Origin: Leptoclinus maculatus
Taxonomy: Eukaryota; Chordata; Actinopteri; Perciformes; Stichaeidae
NCBI GenBank assembly: GCA_032191485.1
Contig: JAVDOI010000003.1
Span: 15,999,813-16,063,812 of the forward strand
Direction: 5' to 3'
Length of the DNA stretch: 64,000 nt
Position 1 is the stretch's first letter, and each line of letters opens with the position of its first letter. The notes under the pieces are model-generated. The model did no database searches. It saw only the letters and a program-made list of their open reading frames with translations, and was not told where the DNA came from. Below are positions 39,101-48,884 of the stretch, piece by piece. Both the position numbers and the translations under genes were made by a program.

Positions 39101-41200
39101 CTGTGGTTAGCTTTTAATTGTGAGGCCTAGCAAGCGAGCGAGCAGCATGGTGGAGAGGGGGCTGGCAGGCCTGCATATTTCAGCCGAGTGTTCACAGAGC
39201 AGCTTTCCGGCCAGCCATGTGGACTCAATGATGGCGTCCAGGGGTGTGCTGTGCTCCTATGAAATATTAAATCTGCTCGGCCCCCAAGTGTGGACAGACC
39301 ACCTGCAAGCAAGCGTGGCGTGCGGCGAGCCCTGAGATCAGATGTCCCTTAGCAACACACATGCACAAACACACAGATGTATGCATGAGAAAAATTATAC
39401 TCGCCAATGTCCCCACACGGGATAAACCTGCAGGTCTGCAGATGCTTACACTAATGGACATAAACACACACAACAGAAAAAAAACACTGAGAACATGGAA
39501 ACACTCAAACTGATGTGGGATGTGGGAGGAGAGATTCTTACAAAAACATATTTCCTGCATGTGATAAAAAGAATGATTGGCGGTGGAAGTTATTTATGCA
39601 TGATGCTTCTCTGATATATAGCTGTAGAGCCATGGTGAGGTGGAAAGGTTAAATTCACATATATTTAGCTCAAATGAACAATGGATACAATCAGCGAAAG
39701 CAGTGAACAGCGATGAAGAAGAAGAACGAGAAAACACATTTCTTTTTTTTTTTTTTTTAAATCTTGGAACATTCGGAGTCCAAAAAGAAACTTAATCCTA
39801 CTTCGAAAAAGCAGCCAAGAGGACGACGGGTGCTTGTCGACTGCCGTCCTCTTCAGGGCCTCGTTCATTTACACGTTGTGCAGTCGGTAAGCCTCCCCTC
39901 TGCTCCCCCGAGGCATCTCTGCCTGCCCAGATGTGCAGCTGTTTTTGTGCAGCAGCAACAAAAACAGCTGGCCTGGCCTCCACATCCTCTATATGAACAG
40001 AGGGGGTCGCCATTCTCCAGATATACAGCACTTGAGGAAGGAACTGACTGCCTCAGATAATCAGATGTCACTCACAACAGGTTCAAGAACAGTTTATGTT
40101 CTTCATCCTGCAGTGTTCGACCATTGAAAGAAGCAAAAGCTAGTTGACTGGAAATATCCTAATCCATACCGTACAGCTGATGAACTGAATGAGATCTAAC
40201 TGAGAGCATTTAAAGAGGCCAAACTAAAGTGGATACATATCATACATTCAGCATCATTTTTATGGGCTAATCACATACCAAACCACATAACGTTTTTTGA
40301 CAATAAAAAAAGATTGATGCATTACAAGAAACCCTAAACTTGCCTTGTTGCTTTAATATGATAACTGAATCCTCTAAATGACTTAATTCCATATGGCATA
40401 ATAAGAAGAATAGAAGAAGAAGAAGAAGAAGAAGAAGAAGAAGAAGAAGAAGAAGAAGAATGGTGATAATAATAATAATAATAATAATACAAATAATACC
40501 AGACACCTTGTCTTTGATTTTGAGTATGTATGTATTAACAAAATATCAAAAACAAATTAAACATTAAACATTAAGTGTCACAGTAACCAAATAGGATTTC
40601 TAAAATTTAAAAAAATTATTTCATCTTTTTTACATGTTCCAACAATCTGAAAATTAGTAAATTAGATTAGTATATGTCAATCTAACCTTAATAATAGCAA
40701 CTCATGTGCCTCTTACAGTACCTACTGGCCATTCCATAGACACTACTGACATCCTGTGGTCACTTTGTGTCAAGGAATCTTTCAAAATAAATGTTTTCTT
40801 GTTCGAGGGTGCCTAACCTGGAGACATCTGCACACAACACAAGGGATCCAGATGAGATATTGCAAGGTTACAGTAAAACAAATATTTGAAAAATAAATAG
40901 GTTTATAGGTGTTTTATGAGTTTCCATAGGCCGTACCGTGTGTTGTAGCATTTTACCAGAGCAGCTGTTCATAACATGATGTTGTCATTGACTGAGTCAC
41001 ATCCAATGCTGTTGCTAGCAAGCTGCAGTGAGAAATACATTTTGCATATATATCATCAGCACACCAACCAAAAATCACAATGCTGCATTGACATTATTGC
41101 CGAAACACTGATCGTTTTATCTCCGGTTTATTTATGGTTCTGACCTCTGAACACCACCAACAAGGAAACATCATTTAGTAATAACCGCCAACTTCCATAT
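36121..41200. other. Noncoding DNA
   Basis: It contains a C19 run at 36508-36526, a T-run near 39742, and adjacent (GAA)n and (AAT)n tracts at 40412-40490. Otherwise unique sequence without recognisable exons. Confidence 0.55.
40412..40490. repeat. Compound (GAA)n-(AAT)n microsatellite
   Basis: About 16 GAA units at 40412-40460, a short TGGTG spacer, then about eight AAT units at 40467-40490. Confidence 0.95.
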
Positions 41201-41640
41201 ACTAAAGTACTTAAGTTCAGATTTGAAGTTCTACTTGAGCATCATCATTTTATGCAACTCTATACTTCTATCCACCTACATTTCAGAGGCAAATATTGTA
41301 CTTTTTACTCCACAATATATTTAACAGCTTTAGATAGTTGTTTCTTTGCAGTTTCAGCTCATAAATCAAATAATAAATGATAATGCATTATCATAGATTA
41401 AGCTACCCAACAGTATATAAAGTAATATAAACTAACCCTGCTATAACATTAAAGTGATTAACACATAAATGCATCACTTATCATAGTACAAATATATAAT
41501 ATACATAATTCTGAAATGGGCCATTCTGCATAATGACAACTTTGACAACTTGTACTTTCTATGTTGACTTAATGTAAATCTTTCACTTAAGATACTTTGT
41601 TTATAATTGGCATCTTTTTAGTTTATACTTTTGTAAATTC
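41201..41640 (+). repeat. Fish dispersed repeat, copy 1 (CACCTACATTTCAGAGGCAAATA type)
   Basis: Blocks in order: AAAGTACTTAAGTTCAGATT, CATTTTATGCAACTCTATAC, TACATTTCAGAGGCAAATAT, TGTACTTTTTACTCCACAAT, CAGTATATAAAGTAATATAA, CTGAAATGGGCCATTCTGCA. It corresponds block by block to the copy at 59011 and to a very common percomorph repeat. Unnamed here. Confidence 0.65.
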
Positions 41641-42896
41641 AGTTTTCTTGTGAGTGAAGCCCACTAATTCTTTTTTACAACCCTTTTGGTTTAACCCTTG
41701 TTTATAGTGTCATCAATCATCTTTTTTGTGGTGAGTAATCACAATCACATTGTGATGTCCAATAATTCACAGTTGCATGCTTCCACTGAAGACTTCAAAG
41801 GCAAACTCCTGTCTCCCTTGATCATGTTATTTTACATTTGCAAAAACACAATTTCTGGTATTAAGGCCCTCTGCACAAAAACATACGCACAAAATACAAC
41901 ATATCTTGCAGAAGCAAACACATCATTCAAAACTATATAAATTCTACTAAAATGATATTTCCACATCACAACTTTACACACAAACACTAAATAAATAGCT
42001 CTGTCAACTGCACACACACTGACAAAGGTGCATTCTGGGTGCATGTGATTGAGATCGGAGTGTGGTGTTTGAATGGCAGGGTTTAGCAAACAACACACAC
42101 AGGATTTGGATCGGTTTTGAATCATGTGTCTAATGTAGACAACTGTTTGTATTTAATTGCAAAAAGTGTGTTTTAGAATATCAAACTTAGTTTAAAGCAG
42201 GCAATGCGCTTATGATTTAGCATACCTGGTCAATAAATTGCAAAAAAACAAACATGTATATCCCCTCGTTTTCCCTTTTTTCCCCCACACTGTCTATCAC
42301 ATTTGTTTCAGTATCAGCTTGTTACAGATCGTCATTGAAGCTACAGTAGATCAGTTTGCTCTGAGTGAAGCATTCAGACCCTGAACACCACGGGTTTTAT
42401 TTCCTATGGCTTTACCATTCCAGCAAATGGAAGTATTCTAGATGTCCCGTGCATAATTTTTATAGCCAGAATTGACATATTTAATGATTTAATGGATAGT
42501 GTCGGATCTTCATTTCTTTGGGTTTGACCAATATTTTAACAAAAAAAACTTTTTTAATGACTGGTTGATTTTGAAGGGGTTAAAGGAAAACTCTTTGTGC
42601 AGCATTTTAGAATAGGATTCACAACATGCTTGTTTCCTCACTGTCTGCCTCCCTGCCGGGCATGTGTGCCATCTGCCACCCAAGAGATTTTATTAAAGGG
42701 CATTTGCAAACTGCCAGATTCGCGGAAGCTGTGAGCTGCATTATGATGTTGTGTTTATGTCACCACAAAAATAATCAGGAGGTATTTAAATATTTGCATT
42801 TGATAAAAATGTCTTCTTCCAAAATGACACTCTCTGTTTACTATGATGAATAAGACAACTAAGGACTCGGTCACGAGGTGGCAGTAGAGGCCTACT
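41641..42896. other. Noncoding DNA upstream of the lbh-proximal MITE
   Basis: Unique AT-rich sequence; no exon or repeat recognised. Confidence 0.55.
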
Positions 42897-43206
42897 ATGA
42901 AGGTAGATTTGTGTCTTTATTATGCAAACAAAAAAAAAATGTTTTGAGAGCAAAGGTTTTTGTTTTGAGAGCAAAGCTTTTTGTTTTGAGAGCAAAGGTT
43001 TTTTTTGAGAGCAAAGCTTTTTGTTTTGAGAGCAAAGGTTTTTGTTTTGCAGCCAAAAATTCTCGTTTCATAAGCAAAACTAACAAATAATTTATTCTCA
43101 GTTTATATATTTTTACTTACAATGATTTTTGATTGCAATGCGAGAAATTTGCTCTCAAAACACTTTTTTGTTTGTTTGCGTAATAAAGACACAAATCTAC
43201 CTTCAT
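42897..43206. mobile_element. MITE-like palindromic element with internal 21-bp minisatellite
   Basis: The left arm ATGAAGGTAGATTTGTGTCT (42897 on, to AGAGCAAA) is matched on the minus strand from 43206 by ATGAAGGTAGATTTGTGTCT, with arms of roughly 55-60 bp and few mismatches. Flanks GCCTACT and ACCTACT are a likely target-site duplication. Inside, a unit near TTTGTTTTGAGAGCAAAGGT recurs about five times (42940-43040). No transposase frame. It lies about 0.7 kb upstream of the lbh promoter. Confidence 0.85.
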
Positions 43207-43739
43207 ACCTACTGGCATTTTACCATCTACCCTTAAAACGGCCTGTGCACCTGCTTTCTCTGGGACAAATGTACATAAAGTACGCTGCGTGCAGGGAAAA
43301 AGACAACTGGGCATTTTATAAGGTGTGAAAGTCAACGAGGTCAACTGTTTCCCAAAGGTCCTGACAACATCACAAACGCAGTGTGATCCTGCAGGCTTAT
43401 ATACTTTGAGGACATCATTTTGAAATTCATGAAACAGTCTGGTTGCATGTGTACTCTGCATGCTCTGTTTTATATGCCATGCTATATTAAAAGGCAAAAC
43501 CCTGCAGGAGGACCATTCATTGCTGCTGAAACATGCAGACATTGACTTGCCCTTGGAATATATTTGTGAATGAACCGAGGCAGAGGAGCTCTCTCTCTCC
43601 CTCTCTCTCCTCATTTGGATAAATGTCACGGATTACCTAACAAGCGAATCAGTGTGTTTTTTTTTTTTTGGTCATTCAAGAGGAGGTAAGACGTTTTGTT
43701 GCCTTGGAGACTACAAATCAATAGCGTCATGCAGTACCT
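43207..43739. other. lbh-proximal upstream DNA
   Basis: Unique sequence with a CT-rich run near 43588-43611 and a T12 run at 43658-43669. It may include distal promoter elements; none can be assigned with confidence. Confidence 0.5.
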
Positions 43740-43945
43740 TCTTGTCCACTCCCAATGAGAGGGTTCAGTCGCTGCTGTCGTCATCATGACTGGGGCTCGA
43801 GTCACCTGCGCTCTGATTGGCTCCCGCTGATAATGAGCTGCCATTGAGGATTTCTGGCCTGTGCAGAGAGGAGGTGTGTCTCCGGCTGAACAAGCACACG
43901 CCTCTCGCTTAAATACTCAACACAGCTGAGGTGATGAGCAGAGGC
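43740..43945 (+). promoter_or_regulatory. lbh: Candidate lbh core promoter
   Basis: The region just upstream of the lbh leader has a TATA-like TTAAATA at 43909-43915 and an inverted CCAAT box (GATTGG) at 43815-43820. The spacing would place a transcription start near 43940-43945. The segment is less AT-rich than its surroundings. An ATG at 43934 opens a 16-codon frame ending in TAA at 43982; it would count as an upstream frame only if transcription starts before it. No start site can be proved from sequence alone. Confidence 0.5.
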
Positions 43946-44133
43946 ACCAAATTGCGGAGCTGCGCCTTGTACTCAGACTTGTAACACAGTTACTTTAGGT
44001 TTACGTAAGCGTGCTTGTGCTGCCTTGGAGAGAACAAAAAAAAATAAAAAATACGAAGTCGGAGAAAGTAGAGAGAAGTCCGCTGCTGTAATTAGATCCC
44101 CTAATCAGCAGAATTGACAGCAGGTGTGAATTC
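43946..44133 (+). other. lbh: Inferred lbh 5' untranslated leader
   Basis: This is the stretch between the inferred start and the ATG at 44134. It has an A-rich run at 44034-44051. A TAATTAG homeodomain-type motif at 44089-44095 is followed by an inverted partial copy (CTAATCA) at 44101-44107. No further ATG occurs between 43985 and 44133, so Met1 would be the first start codon if transcription begins after 43936. Confidence 0.55.
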
Positions 44134-44162
44134 ATGTCTGTTTTTTCCCCGCAGATATACTG
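44134..44162 (+). CDS. lbh: LBH coding exon 1 (N-terminal 9 residues plus split codon)
   Basis: The exon encodes MSVFSPQIY and the first two bases of a Cys codon, then meets a consensus donor GTGAGT at 44163. Joined to exon 2 it gives MSVFSPQIYCPVFV, which lines up with human LBH MSIYFPIHCPDYLR: initial Met-Ser, a central Pro, and the Cys-Pro at the junction. That match and the exact phase are why I choose this start. The exon is too short to stand out as a reading frame. The context of the ATG is weak (T at -3, T at +4). Oddly, 44140-44154 inside the exon is a pyrimidine run ending in CAG and looks like a splice acceptor; using it would leave an 8-base exon, so I read it as coding. Confidence 0.8.
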
Positions 44163-47100
44163 GTGAGTACTCGCATCTTTTTTTCCACTTTTGTTTGTGA
44201 GCAGCAGTGTGCGTGATAGATATTAGCCCACTAAGTCGGGAATCAAACACTACTTTTGTTTGCACCTGACGGGTAAGGACAATGAAGTACTGTATATGTG
44301 TTTTTTTCTTTTTTTTCTTGGTGAATTCCCTCAGAAGCAGCCACCTTTTTTGTTACACCCACACTTGTTTCCTTTTGAGATTCTCTGTGTGGTGTTGCCC
44401 TTGAAATTGGAAATGTCATGACACACTGATTTTGGGGAAGGAAGGAAAAAAAAATTCTAGGTCTCACTTTGATTGATTTTATTTTTGAGCAAATGGTAGC
44501 CAGATTCCAGCTTGATTAACGTTGCTGCATGTGCCAATTTAGAAAGGTCACCGTGATCACACTGTCAGCTATTCCATTCTATTTTGTTTTACCTTGCAGC
44601 ATGCAGGCTTACTTTGCTGTATCTTTGAAACATTTGACTGAACTAAGATGCTGCAGGTGCAGTGTAATTGGAGAAGCACGGATGCAGACTGCTCCTCCAA
44701 TTACTTATCGGTGACATTTGTCTAAATATCCGTCTGGCAATCAGCACCCTAACTGGTTGATTTACTTCTTGACACAGGAATACGGAGTGCATCTTGGGAG
44801 CCGTTCTCTTATCTGTCGACTGTTTTCCTGTCTGTAGAGAGGAGAGGATGTGCAATTAGCTTTGAAACATTTGTTTTGCGAACACTGCTCAAACCTCAGC
44901 AGGCTTCTGGCTGTCTCTACCAGGAAGTTCAGAGTCGACCTCTTTACTGTAACCACACTTCGCTCTCTCGTCTGTGCTTAACTTACAGTAGATCTACGCT
45001 CCTCTGTTCTACGATTGCTACTGCTATGAGAAATATGAAAACAGGCCTTTTTTGTTTTATTTCAAAGGGATGACTAGAAATGTTTGAGCATTGTTTGATT
45101 TGGATCTGTGTGCCGCAGGTTCCACTAAACCCTTTAAATGTCTGCACTGTGGCTTTCGCTCTGTGTGAATAGGAAGACGTTCTTCTCACAACAATAGCAG
45201 CATCTCACCTAACGGAGTATGTAAACCTTGGTGCATGCTGCTAGACGTATAAGGTTAAGATTTGCCCTCCCACATCCCATCATTAAGATAAGGCAGTGGA
45301 GTGGTAACTGATCCATGATGTGTTTTCAGTGGCAGACTCGACCCAAAGGAATCTGGATACAACCCATTCATTCCAGCACACTACTCAGGGGGTCTTACTC
45401 AGTCCCCGCACCACCCACATACCTACAGAGCTGAATGACTCGGCTGGTGGAGCGTTCAGCAGCTTTGCCCTGTAGCCACACAGGCTGAGATTTATGATAG
45501 TAGTAGTAGTAGTAGTAGTAGTAGTAAGAACTGTGGGGTGCCAGAGGGGAAACAATGTTGATAACACAAGATGCATATTCCCCTCTTGTGCTTTGAGGCT
45601 GTTGCGAAGGCCAGTTGGGCTCCTGTCAGCACCACTACAGTACAAACCGGAGCTAGCATGGCCGTGGCCTTTTTTTCATAGTCTTGAGACAGGTGGATGA
45701 ACCGGTGTCCTGCTTAGTTAATGACTGTCAGTCGTTGGGCATCTTGACCTTGTTTTTATTTTTATAGATGATGTAGAGCCAGTGTGTCAGGTGACGTTAC
45801 TGACCGTAAGAACTAACTCTGTTAAAATGTGACTTCTGCCTACTATTGTATAAATGTCTGTGGCATGAAAGGAGAGCTACTGGGAGTTATGGTCACTTAT
45901 AATAAAGGGTAGGTAGATGTTTTACAAAGCAGGAGGAGACATTGTCTTCTCATGTAGGGTGATTTAAAAAAACCTGAATATTTAAATTTTCTGACGATCG
46001 CCTAATAGACCAGCCGTTTCAACCCTAAAATCTTGTAATCCTTCATACATGTGTTGTGGAAGCACCCCACATGACTGACTGTGTCTTGTACCTGCTGTCC
46101 ATCTGTGCCGTGGCATTAGGAAGCTGGCAGGAACAGAGATGCGCTATCTTGACTGGGTCAGGAAGTAAAGAGGTTACAATCAGTGAGTGGAGGCCATTTG
46201 ACAGAACATGTGTGACCACCAGATGTGTACTCTTGATGAAGACTCTAGTTAACTACCTGTGGTCCTTGCTGATCTCATGTCATACATGTACAGATTGCTT
46301 ACTTATAGAGCACTTAAAAACAAGTCTCCAGGAATCAAGTATTCCACTCTGTGAGAGGGACTCGCTGTTCAGCTCGTCTGCTTGACACTAGAAGCGGTGA
46401 GGGATGCGACTGTAATCCTTGTGTTTGTTTCCTCCCAGGTTGACTTGTTACTTGTGCACCCCCACTTCCTCCTCATTGTGCCCCTTTATGTTTTATTAGG
46501 CCGATGTTCTGTTATTCTTAGCCGAGCAGGATGTTTATACGATCCCCGAACAGAAATATGACTGGCAAGGCCTGAGTGTTTATCTTTCTTTCCCTTCCCT
46601 CCCTCTCTTCCCTTGCTCAGGTCTTCACTGTCACTGTTCAGCCCTCCGTCCCCACCTCCGCTGCTTTTTTGCATGCCTCACCCTCTCCGCATCCCACTTA
46701 AAGATGAAATGAGTTCAAGAGCAGCCCCAGCTGACATGTTTTCCATGTCAAACCTTGCGTATCCTTAACCTCCCTCCTTTTTATTTTTGGGTATCCGTGT
46801 ATTGTTTTGGCCAAGTGCGCCGTGTAGTCTAACTGGTTACTATACGGTGATTCAGCCCAAAGCTTTTACATTTTCTCATTTATAGTGCCGCCCCTCCACC
46901 CTGTTGTGATGTCGGTGTTTCCTCATGAAAGAGATGAGGGATGTGTGTAAATGTAGGGATGGAAAAACTGATTGATGGATGCCATTGCTATAGGGGTTAA
47001 TGATCTTCTGGCTGTGAGTGACTCATGTCACGCGATTCTCTCCTCAATCTGTGTAAAATGTGCTTCTTTATTGAGTCTATATGACTACAATGGCTGTATT

Positions 47101-48781
47101 TCAGAAGAGAACATTAAAGTGACCAACAATGCTTCAAAGAGTTGTAGATGCACACTGTAGAAGCCTTAAGAATCCTGCAGGCTTTATTTAGAAATCAATG
47201 ACTGGATCCCTAATCTCCACAGATTAGGGGAGACTCATTTAGTTCTTGTTCAGTTTAAAGTGAGACTTATTGAATGTTGCGTATATAGCTGCACGAGTAA
47301 AGTGTTCAAATGCTAAACTATAGAGCAGCACAAGTGGAGAAGCGTCTATCCAAAGTTTGCTCACATTTGCCACCATTAAACTACTGATCGTACCAGATTT
47401 GATTGCTTATGAATTAAAGAGAATATGATTTCTTCTTTCAAAGGTTACATAGTCTTCCTTTTTAACAAAATTAAAGCTTAATTTATTTGTCTGTCACAGT
47501 TCGCTGTAATGTAAGCTGAACTTCCATGTGCAGTGTAAAAAAAACTATTAACAGTAAACCTATTTTTAAATTCATAAATAACCTCATGAAGAGTATTCTC
47601 AGTATGGAGTTTTGTATGAGTCATAAATGCGGACAAAAATACCTAACTGTGTTCCACTTGGAAATTCCAGAGACTATTTCATAATGCAATTGCAGATTAA
47701 GTATATCGGTAAAGGGATGTCTGTTAGATAACCTTAGAAAAACTGAAAATACTTCATCGTTTGAATGTTAAACGGACTTTGAAGCAAGATGTTTTGATGG
47801 ATTAATAAAACTGGTGAATTGTGAAATTAATTCTGTGGAACACATGTTTACATAATCACCTTATTTTAACACCATGTTTTAATCGCTACCATTCTGCCGG
47901 CTTCAAAAATATATATATATATTTTTTTTAAAGGTTAAAAGTAGGTCGATCAAAGCCCCCACATCTCTTCCCCAAAAAACCCCAAGTCCACTAAACCAGA
48001 TAGTGTGAGTGAGCCTCTTGTTTAGCGTTTTCTTTGTTCCACATAGCTGGTGACCACACAAGCCTTTGGCCACTGACCACAAGGCACCAGGCTTTAAATA
48101 GAGAGCGTGAGAAGGCCGCCCAGCATCATGTCTCAAGACAGAGTCTATGTCAGTCCTGGGACCTGCCTCACATCAGTCGTTAAAGCTTTACTGCGATAAT
48201 GCTGGATAGTGAATGCTCTGAACATGGATAAACAACCTCTTGTTACTTTAATCTAAAATGGAAAGTTTGGCCTCGCTCTGATGGAACGGAGTGCATCATG
48301 TTCCACCCCAGTCAAATACCACAGAACGCCCCCAGCACGCTCTCACAATGACTGTTCTCTGGTTGCTAGTGCAAGAGAACATCCTCCTGTATTTAGAAAC
48401 GGCCACCTTATGCAAGCCACATCATGAGCGGTGCAGCTTTGCAGTGCACTAGCATACAGAGCAAGAAGTGGATCTGTGGTGTGTTGTGGTCAAGATGTGC
48501 CGAGTATAAACAAAACTGTCTAACGTGCAGCGAAAAACAGTCCCGACTTTCAAACTTTGACTGTGTGAATATGAACAGCTTGACAGGTGTGGTGTTTTTA
48601 AAAAAAATTAAGAATCGGTCCCCTTGTATATTTAAATTGTACTTTAAAAGGTTGTGCGTACTTGTACATTTTCTCTTAGGATGTCAGGCTAATGCGCACA
48701 TTTCCTCTCCCCATGTAGACCATGATCACCATTGTGCTGTATCTAATCACACAACCTATTTTTTTTCTGTCAACCCTGCAG
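44163..48781 (+). other. lbh: lbh intron 1
   Basis: The intron is bounded by GTGAGT and a CCCTGCAG acceptor. It is mostly unique AT-rich DNA. It includes a (TAG)n microsatellite at 45498-45526 and a short TA-repeat/T-run at 47908-47931. I see no coding exon or recognisable mobile element. Early-intron enhancers are plausible here but not demonstrable from one genome. Confidence 0.8.
45498..45526. repeat. (TAG)n microsatellite
   Basis: About ten uninterrupted TAG units in lbh intron 1. Confidence 0.95.
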
Positions 48782-48884
48782 CCCAGTGTTTGTGCCCGGC
48801 CGAGATATGACTGAGGTGATGATCAACAGCACCCCCATGGAGGACATGAGGCTCAGCCCCAGCAAGGACAGACTCTCCTTCCAG
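48782..48884 (+). CDS. lbh: LBH coding exon 2
   Basis: The acceptor is a pyrimidine-rich tract ending CCCTGCAG at 48781, and the donor is GTAGCG at 48885. The exon completes Cys10 and encodes residues 11-44, including the second methionine (Met19) in MTEVMINSTPMEDMRLSPSK. This aligns with the human block MTEVMMNTQPMEEIGLSPRK and is diagnostic for LBH. Residues 11-18 (PVFVPGRD) are more diverged from the human DYLRSAK segment. Met19 has G at -3, a better initiation context than Met1, so some translation may start here. LBH is a small, largely disordered nuclear transcriptional cofactor that responds to WNT signalling. That role comes from knowledge of the family, not from this sequence. Confidence 0.95.

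Noticed and set aside
40267..40506. Leu/Ile-rich 79-codon frame resembling a membrane peptide
   Set aside because: It is a translation of (GAA)n and (AAT)n on the minus strand.
43117..43629. 170-codon minus-strand frame
   Set aside because: It runs into the MITE-like element and a CT repeat and has no family match.
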